The position numbers and the translations under genes were made by a program. The notes beneath the pieces were generated by a model that saw only the letters and a program-made list of their open reading frames with translations, was not told the DNA's origin and made no database searches. A stretch of 11,357 nucleotides of DNA, from contig DATDOO010000077.1 of the NCBI GenBank assembly GCA_035293245.1, positions 1 through 11,357 of the forward strand, written 5' to 3'. This stretch comes from DATDOO01 sp035293245. Its GTDB lineage: Bacteria; Pseudomonadota; Gammaproteobacteria; Methylococcales; Methylococcaceae. Positions 1-5,792 of this stretch are shown here, in pieces (the first letter of the stretch is position 1; every line of letters starts with the position of its first letter).

Positions 1-405
1 TTCGAGGCCGGCACGCCGAACATCGCCGGGGCCATAGGCCTCGCCGCCGCCATCGACTATGTGGAAAACCTGGGACTGGACGCCATCGCCGCCCATGAGC
101 AGCGCCTTTTGGAATACGCCACCGCAAAAGCCCTGGAGATACCGGGCCTCAAGCTGATCGGCACGGCCGCGGAGAAAGGCGCCATCCTTTCCTTCATGCT
201 CGACGGCATCCACCCGCACGACGTGGGCACCGTTCTCGACCACTGCGGCATCGCCGTGCGCGCCGGCCACCACTGCGCCATGCCGGTCATGGACTTTTTC
301 GGTGTACCCGCCACCACCCGGGCGTCTTTTGCCCTGTACAACACAATGGAAGAGGTGGGCGTCCTGATCGAAGGCATCCACCAGGTCATCAAGGTGTTCA
401 ACTGA
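1..405 (+). CDS. sufS: Cysteine desulfurase SufS, C-terminal part (5' end outside the window)
   Basis: The frame is open from the first base and gives 134 residues ending at TGA 403-405. SufS is a PLP enzyme that takes sulfur from L-cysteine as a persulfide on an active-site Cys and hands it to a scaffold or transfer protein for Fe-S cluster assembly in the cytosol. The fragment starts at the conserved FEAGTPN segment. It contains the catalytic-loop motif RAGHHCAMP (Cys at fragment residue 92) and the substrate-binding TTRASFALYNT motif near residue 105. RAGHHC is the SufS-type (group II) loop rather than the IscS type. The C-terminus is of normal length, so only the N-terminal two thirds are missing, cut by the window edge. 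The stop overlaps the start of the next gene by one base, as expected for a suf operon whose sufBCD genes would lie upstream (not visible). Confidence 0.96.
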   Translation, partial: FEAGTPNIAGAIGLAAAIDYVENLGLDAIAAHEQRLLEYATAKALEIPGLKLIGTAAEKGAILSFMLDGIHPHDVGTVLDHCGIAVRAGHHCAMPVMDFFGVPATTRASFALYNTMEEVGVLIEGIHQVIKVFN

Positions 406-857
406 TGCTCGACGAACTGCGCGATCTTTACCAGGAGGTGGTCTTCGACCACAACCGCAACCCCCGCAATTTCCGCGTCATGCCCGACGCCAACCGCAAG
501 ATCGACGGCTACAACCCCCTGTGCGGCGACCGGATCACCCTCTACCTGAACGTCGCCGACGGCGTGATCCGCGACGTCAGCTTCCAGGGCCAGGGCTGCG
601 CCATCTCCACGGCCTCCGCCTCCTTGATGACCGAGGTCGTCAAGGGGAAAACGGAGGACGAGGCCGAGCATCTTTTCGACCTCTTCCACCGCATCACCAC
701 CAGCCGGGACGAGAGCGTTAGCCTCGACGAACTCGGCAAGCTCGCGGTGCTGGCGGGCGTCCGCGCCTATCCGGCCCGGGTCAAGTGCGCCACCCTCGCC
801 TGGCACTCCCTGCAGGCGGCGCTGAAGAACGATGGCGCGGAAGTAACCACCGAGTAA
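405..857 (+). CDS. sufU: SufU-type sulfur-transfer/Fe-S assembly protein
   Basis: This 150-residue protein belongs to the IscU/SufU fold. SufU takes persulfide from SufS, usually through a Zn-bound site, and passes it to the SufBCD scaffold. The three conserved cysteines are present: Cys40 in GYNPLCGD with Asp42, Cys65 in GQGCAIS, and Cys128 in VKCATL. An insertion of about 20 residues between the second and third cysteines (roughly residues 85-115), and the absence of the IscU LPPVK chaperone-binding motif, indicate SufU rather than IscU. The ATG at 405 overlaps the sufS stop by one base (TGATG), and AAGG at 391-394 is a modest ribosome-binding site, so translational coupling is likely. A palindrome plus T6 follows the stop, which suggests this is the last gene of the operon. 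Confidence 0.95.
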   Translation: MLDELRDLYQEVVFDHNRNPRNFRVMPDANRKIDGYNPLCGDRITLYLNVADGVIRDVSFQGQGCAISTASASLMTEVVKGKTEDEAEHLFDLFHRITTSRDESVSLDELGKLAVLAGVRAYPARVKCATLAWHSLQAALKNDGAEVTTE

Positions 858-859
858 AG

Positions 860-943
860 TGTAGGGTGGGTTAGGCGCACATTGGTCGGGCACTGCCGGT
901 TACGATGACTTGGTGTGCGCACCTAACCCACCCTACATTTTTT
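860..943 (+). repeat. Long palindromic intergenic repeat, likely acting as the suf operon terminator
   Basis: Left arm 860-881 and right arm 914-937 are inverted copies (22 and 24 nt, differing by a two-base insertion) around a loop of 32 nt. The right arm is followed directly by T6 (938-943), so on the plus strand it forms a stem-loop with a U tract just after sufU. The arm sequence, with core GTAGGGTGGGTTAG, resembles a repeat that I recall being scattered between genes in many proteobacterial and cyanobacterial genomes. Repeat status cannot be confirmed from one copy. It lies between convergent genes (sufU and the minus-strand membrane gene). The minus strand has no U tract after the stem, so termination would favour the plus direction. 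Confidence 0.75.
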
Positions 944-984
944 GTAATCCCTCGTCTGTCAACAGTCGCGTGAACGAACCGGCG

Positions 985-1791
985 CTACGCCTGCTCATCC
1001 GAATACGCCGGTTCACCCTCTTCTTCGTCCTCCCCGTGCCGCGCCGGCCTATAACCCAGCAACGGGAACAGCGGCCAGCGCTCCACATGCAGCCAGCGGC
1101 GCACGGGCGTCTTGATGACCGAAACGCACAGGGCAATGGAGAGCAAACACCATACGGCCGCGTATTCGTTCTGATCTGTGGTCAAGAGATCGGACAGCAG
1201 AGGGCCGGCGACCCAGTGAAACGCGACAAAGCGCCAGGAGCCGTAAAGCAGCGGCTGGATGAAAGCGGCCAGGACGTAGGCCCATTCGTGCAGGCCGTAG
1301 CGGCGACCCAACCACTCGCTGAACGTGTCGTAGGTGATGCCGTTCAGGGGCATTTGCCAGGCGATGTGCCACTCGCCGGAAACCGAGCAGGTGGTGGGGC
1401 CGCAGAAGATTTCCTCGCCCACCCGACACAGGCCGGCCCACTCGAAGGGGTACATCTTGATCAGCATGGCCAGTGCCGCCGCTCCGCACACGCCGTACAC
1501 CGGCCCCGCGATGCGCCGCTTGACCGTTTCCGGAATGAAATACAACGCGACCATGTTGGCGAAGACTGGCTGGAACGCGATGTGCACGTAACCCAGCAAG
1601 GTCAGAATCTGGTTTTGCGGCAGGCCGCACAGGTCGATGTAAATGTAGGTCGCCGCTTGCAGCAGCTCCATCAGGGCGAAATAAGTCAGCGGAGCCCACA
1701 GCTCCCAAGACTCCCCCTTGTGCGCGACATAGGTCGCCGTTCCGAGTCCCACGGCCGCCAGAACCGTGGACGCTTCTCCGCTCCAACACAT
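985..1791 (-). CDS. Six-helix membrane protein of unknown function (MCWSGEAS family, possibly DUF5765)
   Basis: The product has 268 residues, with hydrophobic segments at about 5-24, 32-54, 62-86, 95-113, 168-190 and 209-226, so it is an inner-membrane protein. It begins with the distinctive MCWSGEAS. Between helices 4 and 5 is a Cys-rich stretch (Cys122, 130, 135, then EWHIAWQMPLNG). The C-terminus is acidic and hydrophilic. The short N-terminal motif matches my memory of the DUF5765 family, but this assignment is from recall. No catalytic function can be read from it. The start is well supported: on the minus strand GGGAGGA lies 8-14 bases before the ATG. It is the last gene in a minus-strand series, but the branched T6 structure upstream (1992-2063) probably separates it from the importer operon, so it likely has its own promoter. 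Confidence 0.85.
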   Translation of the reverse strand: MCWSGEASTVLAAVGLGTATYVAHKGESWELWAPLTYFALMELLQAATYIYIDLCGLPQNQILTLLGYVHIAFQPVFANMVALYFIPETVKRRIAGPVYGVCGAAALAMLIKMYPFEWAGLCRVGEEIFCGPTTCSVSGEWHIAWQMPLNGITYDTFSEWLGRRYGLHEWAYVLAAFIQPLLYGSWRFVAFHWVAGPLLSDLLTTDQNEYAAVWCLLSIALCVSVIKTPVRRWLHVERWPLFPLLGYRPARHGEDEEEGEPAYSDEQA

Positions 1792-1848
1792 AATGCAGGT
1801 CCTCCCACTTTGAAACAGGCGGAGCGGATCCTTTGCATGTTTTCTTCC

Positions 1849-1970
1849 ACTGGAACGCCCCGCGTTCTATGAAATGTTATGGTTATATGCAGCAGACCCC
1901 GATGCACACGTCATGCGCGGCGGGGCTAGGGAGAAATATGATAGCAAAAGAAAACCCGACTGGAACGCCC
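1849..1970. repeat. Pair of 12-base direct repeats, 110 bases apart
   Basis: ACTGGAACGCCC occurs at 1849-1860 and again at 1959-1970. The first copy overlaps a palindrome (1853-1867). Both copies lie upstream of the minus-strand membrane gene and flank its candidate promoter, so they could be operator sites for an unknown regulator or remnants of a duplication. Confidence 0.4.
1938..1958 (-). promoter_or_regulatory. Candidate promoter for the six-helix membrane gene (sigma-70 or weak sigma-54)
   Basis: On the minus strand, TATCAT (1938-1943) is one mismatch from the sigma-70 -10 box, with no good -35. The same stretch also has GG (1956-1957), exactly ten bases, then GC (1944-1945) inside TTTTGCT. 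That is the sigma-54 spacing with a good -12 element but a poor -24 element (CGGGT instead of TGGCA). Either reading would put the RNA start about 140 bases before the ATG. Only base matches support this. Confidence 0.3.
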
Positions 1971-1991
1971 TGAAATAAAGGCGGAGGAACG

Positions 1992-2063
1992 AAAAAAGCC
2001 ATCCGCGCCGGCTCGGGATGGGTTCCCGGAACGCGGCGAAGGCTTCGCCGCTGGCGCGGATGG
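1992..2063 (-). terminator. Branched (three-way-junction) hairpin ending in T6, downstream of the importer operon
   Basis: An outer stem of 11 perfect pairs joins 1999-2009 to 2053-2063. Inside it are two further hairpins: 2033-2040 with 2044-2051 (8 pairs, 3-base loop) and 2014-2018 with 2024-2028 (5 pairs). On the minus strand the closing arm is followed after one base by T6 (1997-1992). It therefore looks like the intrinsic terminator of the importer operon, whose last gene stops at 2205. The branching is unusual for a simple terminator, which normally has a single stem. It could instead be an intergenic repeat or a structured RNA upstream of the next minus-strand gene. Confidence 0.65.
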
Positions 2064-2204
2064 AAAGGCTCCGAAGAGGTGAGCGCTTCTCATCATGCAC
2101 ACGCTGCGCCAAAACCAGTTATTGTTATCTTTCAGTGTGTTGTCACGACTATACCGGGTGCGCCTGTCCGCGTTTGCGGCAAATCCCGCGCACTCCGGTG
2201 GAAC

Positions 2205-2954
2205 TCACGCACCAAAAAGGTGAGCCAGACGCGGATGCTCCGTGACGATTCGCGTGCGCAATTGCTCCAGAACGCCGGCTTTCCCGCGCTCGGCGCGCAC
2301 AGTCCCCACTGCCACGTCCGCGATGATGCTCGCCGGCGGAGGGCCGAGAAATACCAGCCGGTCCCCCAGGAACAAGGCCTCGTCCAGGTCGTGGGTCACG
2401 AACAGCACCGTATGGGGACGCTCCGCCCAGAGTCCGAGCAGCAATTGCCGGGCATTTTTCGCGGCGGGCGGATCCAGCGAAACGAACGGCTCGTCCATTA
2501 ACAGCAGATCCGGCTCGACAGCGAAGGCTCGGGCGATGGCCACGCGGCGGCTCATGCCCAGGGAAAGCCGCTCCGGATAGACCTGTTGCGCCTGCGAAAG
2601 CCCCAGCTCCCCCAACAAGGCGTCGACCATCGCCGCAGATATGCCTTCCGGAAGTGCCAGTTCGATGTTCTCCCGCACCGTGCGCCAGGGCAACAGGCGC
2701 GGGTTCTGAAAAACATAGCCGGTCACGGCCTCGCCCGCGTGACGATGATGGAAGGTCACTGCGCCGTCGAAATCCCGCTCCAGGCCGGCCAGGATGTTGA
2801 GCAGCGTGGTCTTGCCGCAGCCGGACGGCCCGATCAAACAGGTGAACGCGCCTTCGCCGAGGGCGAGGCGCAGGTCGCGGATGGCGACATGTTCCCCGGC
2901 CCTGCCCCGCGCCGGGTAGGACTTGCGGCGGATGTCGATCTCGACCCGCGTCAT
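2205..2954 (-). CDS. ABC importer ATPase, SsuB/TauB/NrtD-like
   Basis: This 249-residue cytoplasmic ATPase would power uptake by the adjoining permease and binding protein. Motifs appear in order: Walker A GPSGCGKT (residues 42-49), Q-loop Gln83 in VFQNPRLLPW, signature LSLGM (130-134), Walker B LLLMDE (150-155, with catalytic Glu155), D-loop SLD (159-161) and switch His188 in FVTHD. The signature departs from LSGGQ, with Leu in place of the first Gly and Met in place of Gln, but keeps the central Gly. ATG 2952-2954 was chosen because it overlaps the permease stop as ATGA (2951-2954) and gives the usual family length. The longer open frame running back through the permease is a shadow. The family transports sulfonates, taurine, nitrate, bicarbonate, thiamine precursors and others, so the substrate is undetermined. 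Confidence 0.92.
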   Translation of the reverse strand: MTRVEIDIRRKSYPARGRAGEHVAIRDLRLALGEGAFTCLIGPSGCGKTTLLNILAGLERDFDGAVTFHHRHAGEAVTGYVFQNPRLLPWRTVRENIELALPEGISAAMVDALLGELGLSQAQQVYPERLSLGMSRRVAIARAFAVEPDLLLMDEPFVSLDPPAAKNARQLLLGLWAERPHTVLFVTHDLDEALFLGDRLVFLGPPPASIIADVAVGTVRAERGKAGVLEQLRTRIVTEHPRLAHLFGA

Positions 2955-3736
2955 CGCCGCCACCGCCGTGCATGCCGCTCCAACGGCTGGAGCAACAGCG
3001 CTTCGATCGACTGGATCACCGCAATGAAAGCGACGGTGTAGGCCAGGATGCCCGCCACGTCGAACATCTGGAAAAACAACTGGAGCTGAAACCCCATGCC
3101 GTCGCTGCGCCCGAGCAGTTCGACGACCAGGATGATTTTCCAGATCAAGGCGAGGCCGGTGCGCGCCGCGGCCAGCGCGAACGGAGCGAGTTGCGGCCAG
3201 ACCACGTGGCGCAAGGTCTTCCAACGGCCGAAGCGGTAGCACTGGGCCATTTCCAGCAAATCGCGGTCGAGCACCCGCGTGCCTTCCCGCAACGTGACCG
3301 CCACATTGGGCAGTTTGTTGATCACCACCGCCGTAATGGCGGCCGGCTCCACCAGGCCGAACCAGACATAGCAGAGGATGATCGTGACCAGCGCCGGAAT
3401 GTTCAGCAGCGTGGTCAACCACGGATCGAACAGCCGGTCCCACTGGGGATGGCGTCCCAGCCACACGCCCAACACAACGCCGAGAACCATGGCGATGGCA
3501 AAGCTGATCGCCAGCCGGCCCAGCGTCACGCCCAGATGCCGGGGGAGCACGCCCGAGCGGATTTCGCGAATCAGCACCTCGAACACGCTCAGCGGCGACG
3601 GCAACAGCGGCGAGTGGGCCAGCCAGGCGGTTATTTGCCACAGCGCCAGCAGCAGGAAAAGCGACAGGACGGGCATCCACGCCCGGCGGAACGCGGCCTT
3701 CAACACGTCGGGGACGGCCTCATGGGACGACGGCAC
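2951..3736 (-). CDS. ABC importer permease, SsuC/TauC-like (BPD_transp_1 family)
   Basis: The 261-residue membrane protein is of normal length for SsuC-type permeases. Hydrophobic segments lie near residues 22-40, 74-95, 107-128, 185-206 and 228-250. The cytoplasmic coupling (EAA-type) loop is recognisable around residues 175-215: WPQLAPFALAAARTGLALIW, followed by the ELLGRSDGMGF stretch typical of sulfonate/nitrate permeases. The start is uncertain. GTG at 3734-3736 overlaps the binding-protein gene by 17 bases with GGAG only two bases before it. GTG at 3704-3706 has a better-spaced GAGG and would remove ten residues. ATG at 3674-3676 (residue 21) is too close to the first helix to be preferred. 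The stop overlaps the ATPase start by four bases, so the importer genes are translationally coupled. Confidence 0.9.
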   Translation of the reverse strand: MPSSHEAVPDVLKAAFRRAWMPVLSLFLLLALWQITAWLAHSPLLPSPLSVFEVLIREIRSGVLPRHLGVTLGRLAISFAIAMVLGVVLGVWLGRHPQWDRLFDPWLTTLLNIPALVTIILCYVWFGLVEPAAITAVVINKLPNVAVTLREGTRVLDRDLLEMAQCYRFGRWKTLRHVVWPQLAPFALAAARTGLALIWKIILVVELLGRSDGMGFQLQLFFQMFDVAGILAYTVAFIAVIQSIEALLLQPLERHARRWRR

Positions 3737-4706
3737 CGCTCCAGAACGTGCCCGGTGCGATGTGCTCCGCCTTGCCGAATTCCTCGACGCCGCCCGCCTG
3801 GCGCAAAATGCCGTACAGCCGGTCGGCGTCGCGGCGCTCCTCGTCGCCCCAGCGCAACACCCGGCCCGCGCAATAGCCCTTTCTCAAGGCGGCGCGGCTA
3901 GCTGTGTCATCGTCGGGCATGAGGGCCGAGATGCCGTTCCACGCAGCGTCCTCCTCGCACAAGCGCCGCTGGGCCTCGCGGCTGGCTCGCAGCAAACCCG
4001 CAAGCGCCGCCGGATGCTGTTGCGCCCACTTTTCGCGGAACACGTAGCCCATGCCCGGCACATCCGTCGTAACGCCCATTTGCCGGGCCAGTTCCTGGCC
4101 GGTCAGCACGCGCCGATAGCCCGCCGTCTCCAGCCGGGCGGCGTAGTGCCAGTGATTCAGCACCGCATCCAGCCGGCCCTGCTTCAGTTGCTCGTTGAGA
4201 AGCGGCGGTGCGCCGAAAACGGCTTTGCCCTGCTCTTGCAGATTCAGCCCGTACTGCTTTTCCCCCAACGCGTTGAGCAAAATCCAGTTCTTGTCCAGGG
4301 GGCCGCCGGCGACGCCGATGCGCTTGCCGGAGAGATCGGCGATGGACCGGACGCCCGAATCGCCCGAAACCAGTAGCGCGCCGTAGGAGGTGGAATAAGG
4401 CGCGTAGGTGAAATCCCGGCCGTTCTCCCGTTGCCGCGACACCCACAGCCAGTCGGACAGCGCCACGTGGACGCCGTCGGCTTGCAGGGCGATGTTACCG
4501 GCCTGGGGTCCGGCCAGCGTCTGCACTTCCAGACGGATGCCGTTGTCCCGGTCGAGATGGGCGTCCTGGATCACTTTCATTTCCCAGCTCAGGGTGCCGA
4601 AAGCCAGAGACCCGACGCGCACGGTCTCTTCGGCCCAAGCCTGACCGGCCATCAACCCGCTCCACAGCAACAATACCGGCGCGAATACGCGGACGAGCGC
4701 GATCAT
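3720..4706 (-). CDS. ABC importer periplasmic substrate-binding protein, SsuA/NMT1-like
   Basis: The 328-residue protein starts with a Sec signal peptide: basic Arg6, a hydrophobic core, and AWA at 23-25 with probable cleavage before Glu26. There is no lipobox Cys, so it should be a free periplasmic protein. The mature part fits the SsuA/TauA/NMT1 fold: VRVGSLAFGTLSWE near residue 30, a ligand-contact YAPYSTSYGALLV near 101, the ADLSGKRIGVAGG segment (123-135), and LKQGRLDAVLNHWHYAARL near 174. Trp and His in that last segment may line the pocket. The substrate is unknown. ATG at 4704-4706 is preferred: GGAGG at 4717-4721 lies ten bases upstream and the signal peptide starts exactly here. The open frame extends 28 codons further but crosses a terminator hairpin. 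Confidence 0.9.
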   Translation of the reverse strand: MIALVRVFAPVLLLWSGLMAGQAWAEETVRVGSLAFGTLSWEMKVIQDAHLDRDNGIRLEVQTLAGPQAGNIALQADGVHVALSDWLWVSRQRENGRDFTYAPYSTSYGALLVSGDSGVRSIADLSGKRIGVAGGPLDKNWILLNALGEKQYGLNLQEQGKAVFGAPPLLNEQLKQGRLDAVLNHWHYAARLETAGYRRVLTGQELARQMGVTTDVPGMGYVFREKWAQQHPAALAGLLRASREAQRRLCEEDAAWNGISALMPDDDTASRAALRKGYCAGRVLRWGDEERRDADRLYGILRQAGGVEEFGKAEHIAPGTFWSGAVVP

Positions 4707-4730
4707 GCGAGGTGGTCCTCCAGTATCGGG

Positions 4731-4771
4731 AAAACAAAAAACGGACGGCTTTCGAAGAAAGCCGTCCGTTT
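4731..4771 (-). terminator. Perfect 14-bp hairpin with T tract between the regulator and the importer operon
   Basis: Arms 4739-4752 and 4758-4771 pair over 14 bases with a five-base loop. On the minus strand the stem runs into TTTTTTGTTTT (4741-4731), a textbook intrinsic terminator. It lies 63 bases after the regulator stop (4835). Its T tract ends only ten bases before the importer's GGAGG (4717-4721), which leaves no room for a normal promoter between the two. It either terminates regulator transcripts or acts as an attenuator for the importer. Confidence 0.9.
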
Positions 4772-4798
4772 GTATAGCTGCGCCACTCAAGGCCCCAA
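4771..4798 (-). promoter_or_regulatory. Candidate promoter overlapping the edge of the hairpin
   Basis: On the minus strand TATACA (4771-4776) is preceded, after 16 bases, by TTGGGG (4793-4798). The -10 is fair and the -35 weak. Predicted start is near 4764, inside the 5' arm of the hairpin. This is the only candidate I see that could drive the importer without lying inside the regulator gene. Confidence 0.3.
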
Positions 4799-4834
4799 CG
4801 CGGCGCGGGCTTGCAGAGCGCTGGTCGGAAGAGT

Positions 4835-5779
4835 TCAGGAAATCCCGTGCTTCTGCATCCGGTACAGCAGCGTATCGCGGCTGATGCCCAGAAGGCGCGC
4901 GGAGTGGGTGCGGTTGCCCTGGGTGCGGCCAAGCGCCTGCCGAATCAGATTGACCTCCAGTTCATCCAGCTTCACGCCCCACTCGGGCAGGGAAAACGGC
5001 GCTTTATCGGCCTTGGGAGTAGCGGCGTGGAATTCGGCGGGCAGGTTTTCCCGTTCGATGGTGCGGCCGGCCAGGAGGATGGACAGACGTTCGCACAGGT
5101 TGCGCAATTCGCGCACGTTGCCGGGCCAGGAATAGGCATTGAGGCAGGCCAGGGCGGTCTTGCCGAACTGCGCAGTGGGCAGCCGGTGCGCACCGGCGAA
5201 TTTCGCCATGTAATGCCGAAGGAGCAGTTCGATGTCGGCGCCGCGCTCGCGCAGCGAGGGAATTTCCAGCGGTACGACGTTCAGGCGGTAATACAGGTCC
5301 TTGCGGAACTCGCCCCGGGCGATTTTGGCATTGAGGTCGGAATTGGTCGCGGCGATGACACGCACGTCCACCCGCAGGGTTTGCGTCTCACCCACCGGCT
5401 GGATTTCGCCGCTTTCCAGGAAACGCAGCAATTTGGCCTGCAAGGGCAAAGGCAGCGAGTCGACTTCGTCGAGAAACACAGTGCCGCCATCCGCCGCCCG
5501 CAGCTTGCCGCTATGCTCGGCGAGCGCCCCGGTGAACGCGCCCTTGCGGTGTCCGAACAGTTCCGATTCGGCCAGACTCTCCGGCAGCGCGGCGCAATTG
5601 AGGGTGACGAACGGCTTGCCGGCGCGCGGACTGTGCTGTTGCAGGGCCTGGGCGAGCACTTCCTTGCCGGTGCCGGTCTCGCCGGCCAGCAGGACGGTGA
5701 CGCCGGTCGCAGCGATCATGCGCGCGCTGCGCAACAAGGCATCGAAGTTGGGGGATTGCCCGATCAGCGTGTCGAACAT
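4835..5779 (-). CDS. Sigma-54 enhancer-binding transcriptional activator lacking an N-terminal sensor domain (PspF-like layout)
   Basis: The 314-residue protein begins directly with the AAA+ domain: Walker A GETGTGKE (33-40), the sigma-54 contact loop GAFTGA (80-85), Walker B VFLDEV (101-106), arginine-finger region FRKDLYYRLNV (158-168) and WPGNVREL (218-225). A Fis-type helix-turn-helix follows at about 279-312 (NRTHSARLLGISRDTLLYRM). It should hydrolyse ATP to open sigma-54 promoters. There is no receiver, GAF, PAS or V4R domain, so it is constitutive or controlled by a partner protein, as PspF is by PspA. The start is supported by AGGAG before the ATG and the absence of an open upstream extension. 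It lies 13 bases after the membrane gene upstream, so the two are co-transcribed. Targets are unknown. Importer genes downstream are candidates, though I found no good sigma-54 site before them. Confidence 0.93.
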   Translation of the reverse strand: MFDTLIGQSPNFDALLRSARMIAATGVTVLLAGETGTGKEVLAQALQQHSPRAGKPFVTLNCAALPESLAESELFGHRKGAFTGALAEHSGKLRAADGGTVFLDEVDSLPLPLQAKLLRFLESGEIQPVGETQTLRVDVRVIAATNSDLNAKIARGEFRKDLYYRLNVVPLEIPSLRERGADIELLLRHYMAKFAGAHRLPTAQFGKTALACLNAYSWPGNVRELRNLCERLSILLAGRTIERENLPAEFHAATPKADKAPFSLPEWGVKLDELEVNLIRQALGRTQGNRTHSARLLGISRDTLLYRMQKHGIS

Positions 5780-5792
5780 GGCTTCATTCTCC

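Larger units (their letters stand above)
1792..2204. other. Non-coding gap of 413 bases between the importer ATPase and the six-helix membrane gene
   Basis: No convincing gene lies here. The open frames that cross it run through palindromes and lack ribosome-binding sites. It holds a branched hairpin with T6 on the minus strand (1992-2063), a candidate minus-strand promoter (1938-1958), two copies of a 12-base direct repeat (1849-1860 and 1959-1970), and a small palindrome GAACGC-CCC-GCGTTC at 1853-1867 that overlaps the first repeat copy. From 2064 to 2204 I see nothing clear. Confidence 0.6.

Noticed and set aside
910..1872. 320-residue plus-strand open frame opposite the six-helix membrane gene
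   Set aside because: The minus-strand product has clear membrane helices and a good ribosome-binding site. The plus frame is low-complexity and starts inside the palindromic repeat.
1867..2112. 81-residue minus-strand open frame in the gap before the six-helix membrane gene
   Set aside because: It reads straight through the branched palindrome, has an Arg-rich composition without a recognisable pattern, and lacks a clear ribosome-binding site.
2955..3680. Long open frame fusing the ATPase to an upstream segment (491 residues)
   Set aside because: The upstream part is the permease gene read in another frame and is rich in Arg, Ala and Gly. The ATG at 2954 overlaps the permease stop and gives the family's normal length.
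4707..4790. 28-codon N-terminal extension of the substrate-binding protein
   Set aside because: It runs through the terminator hairpin and places a non-hydrophobic stretch ahead of an otherwise clean signal peptide. The ATG at 4706 has a proper GGAGG.
4771..4790. Sigma-54 promoter for the importer, from TGGCGC on the minus strand
   Set aside because: Ten bases after the GG there is no GC, so the spacing rule for -24/-12 elements fails.
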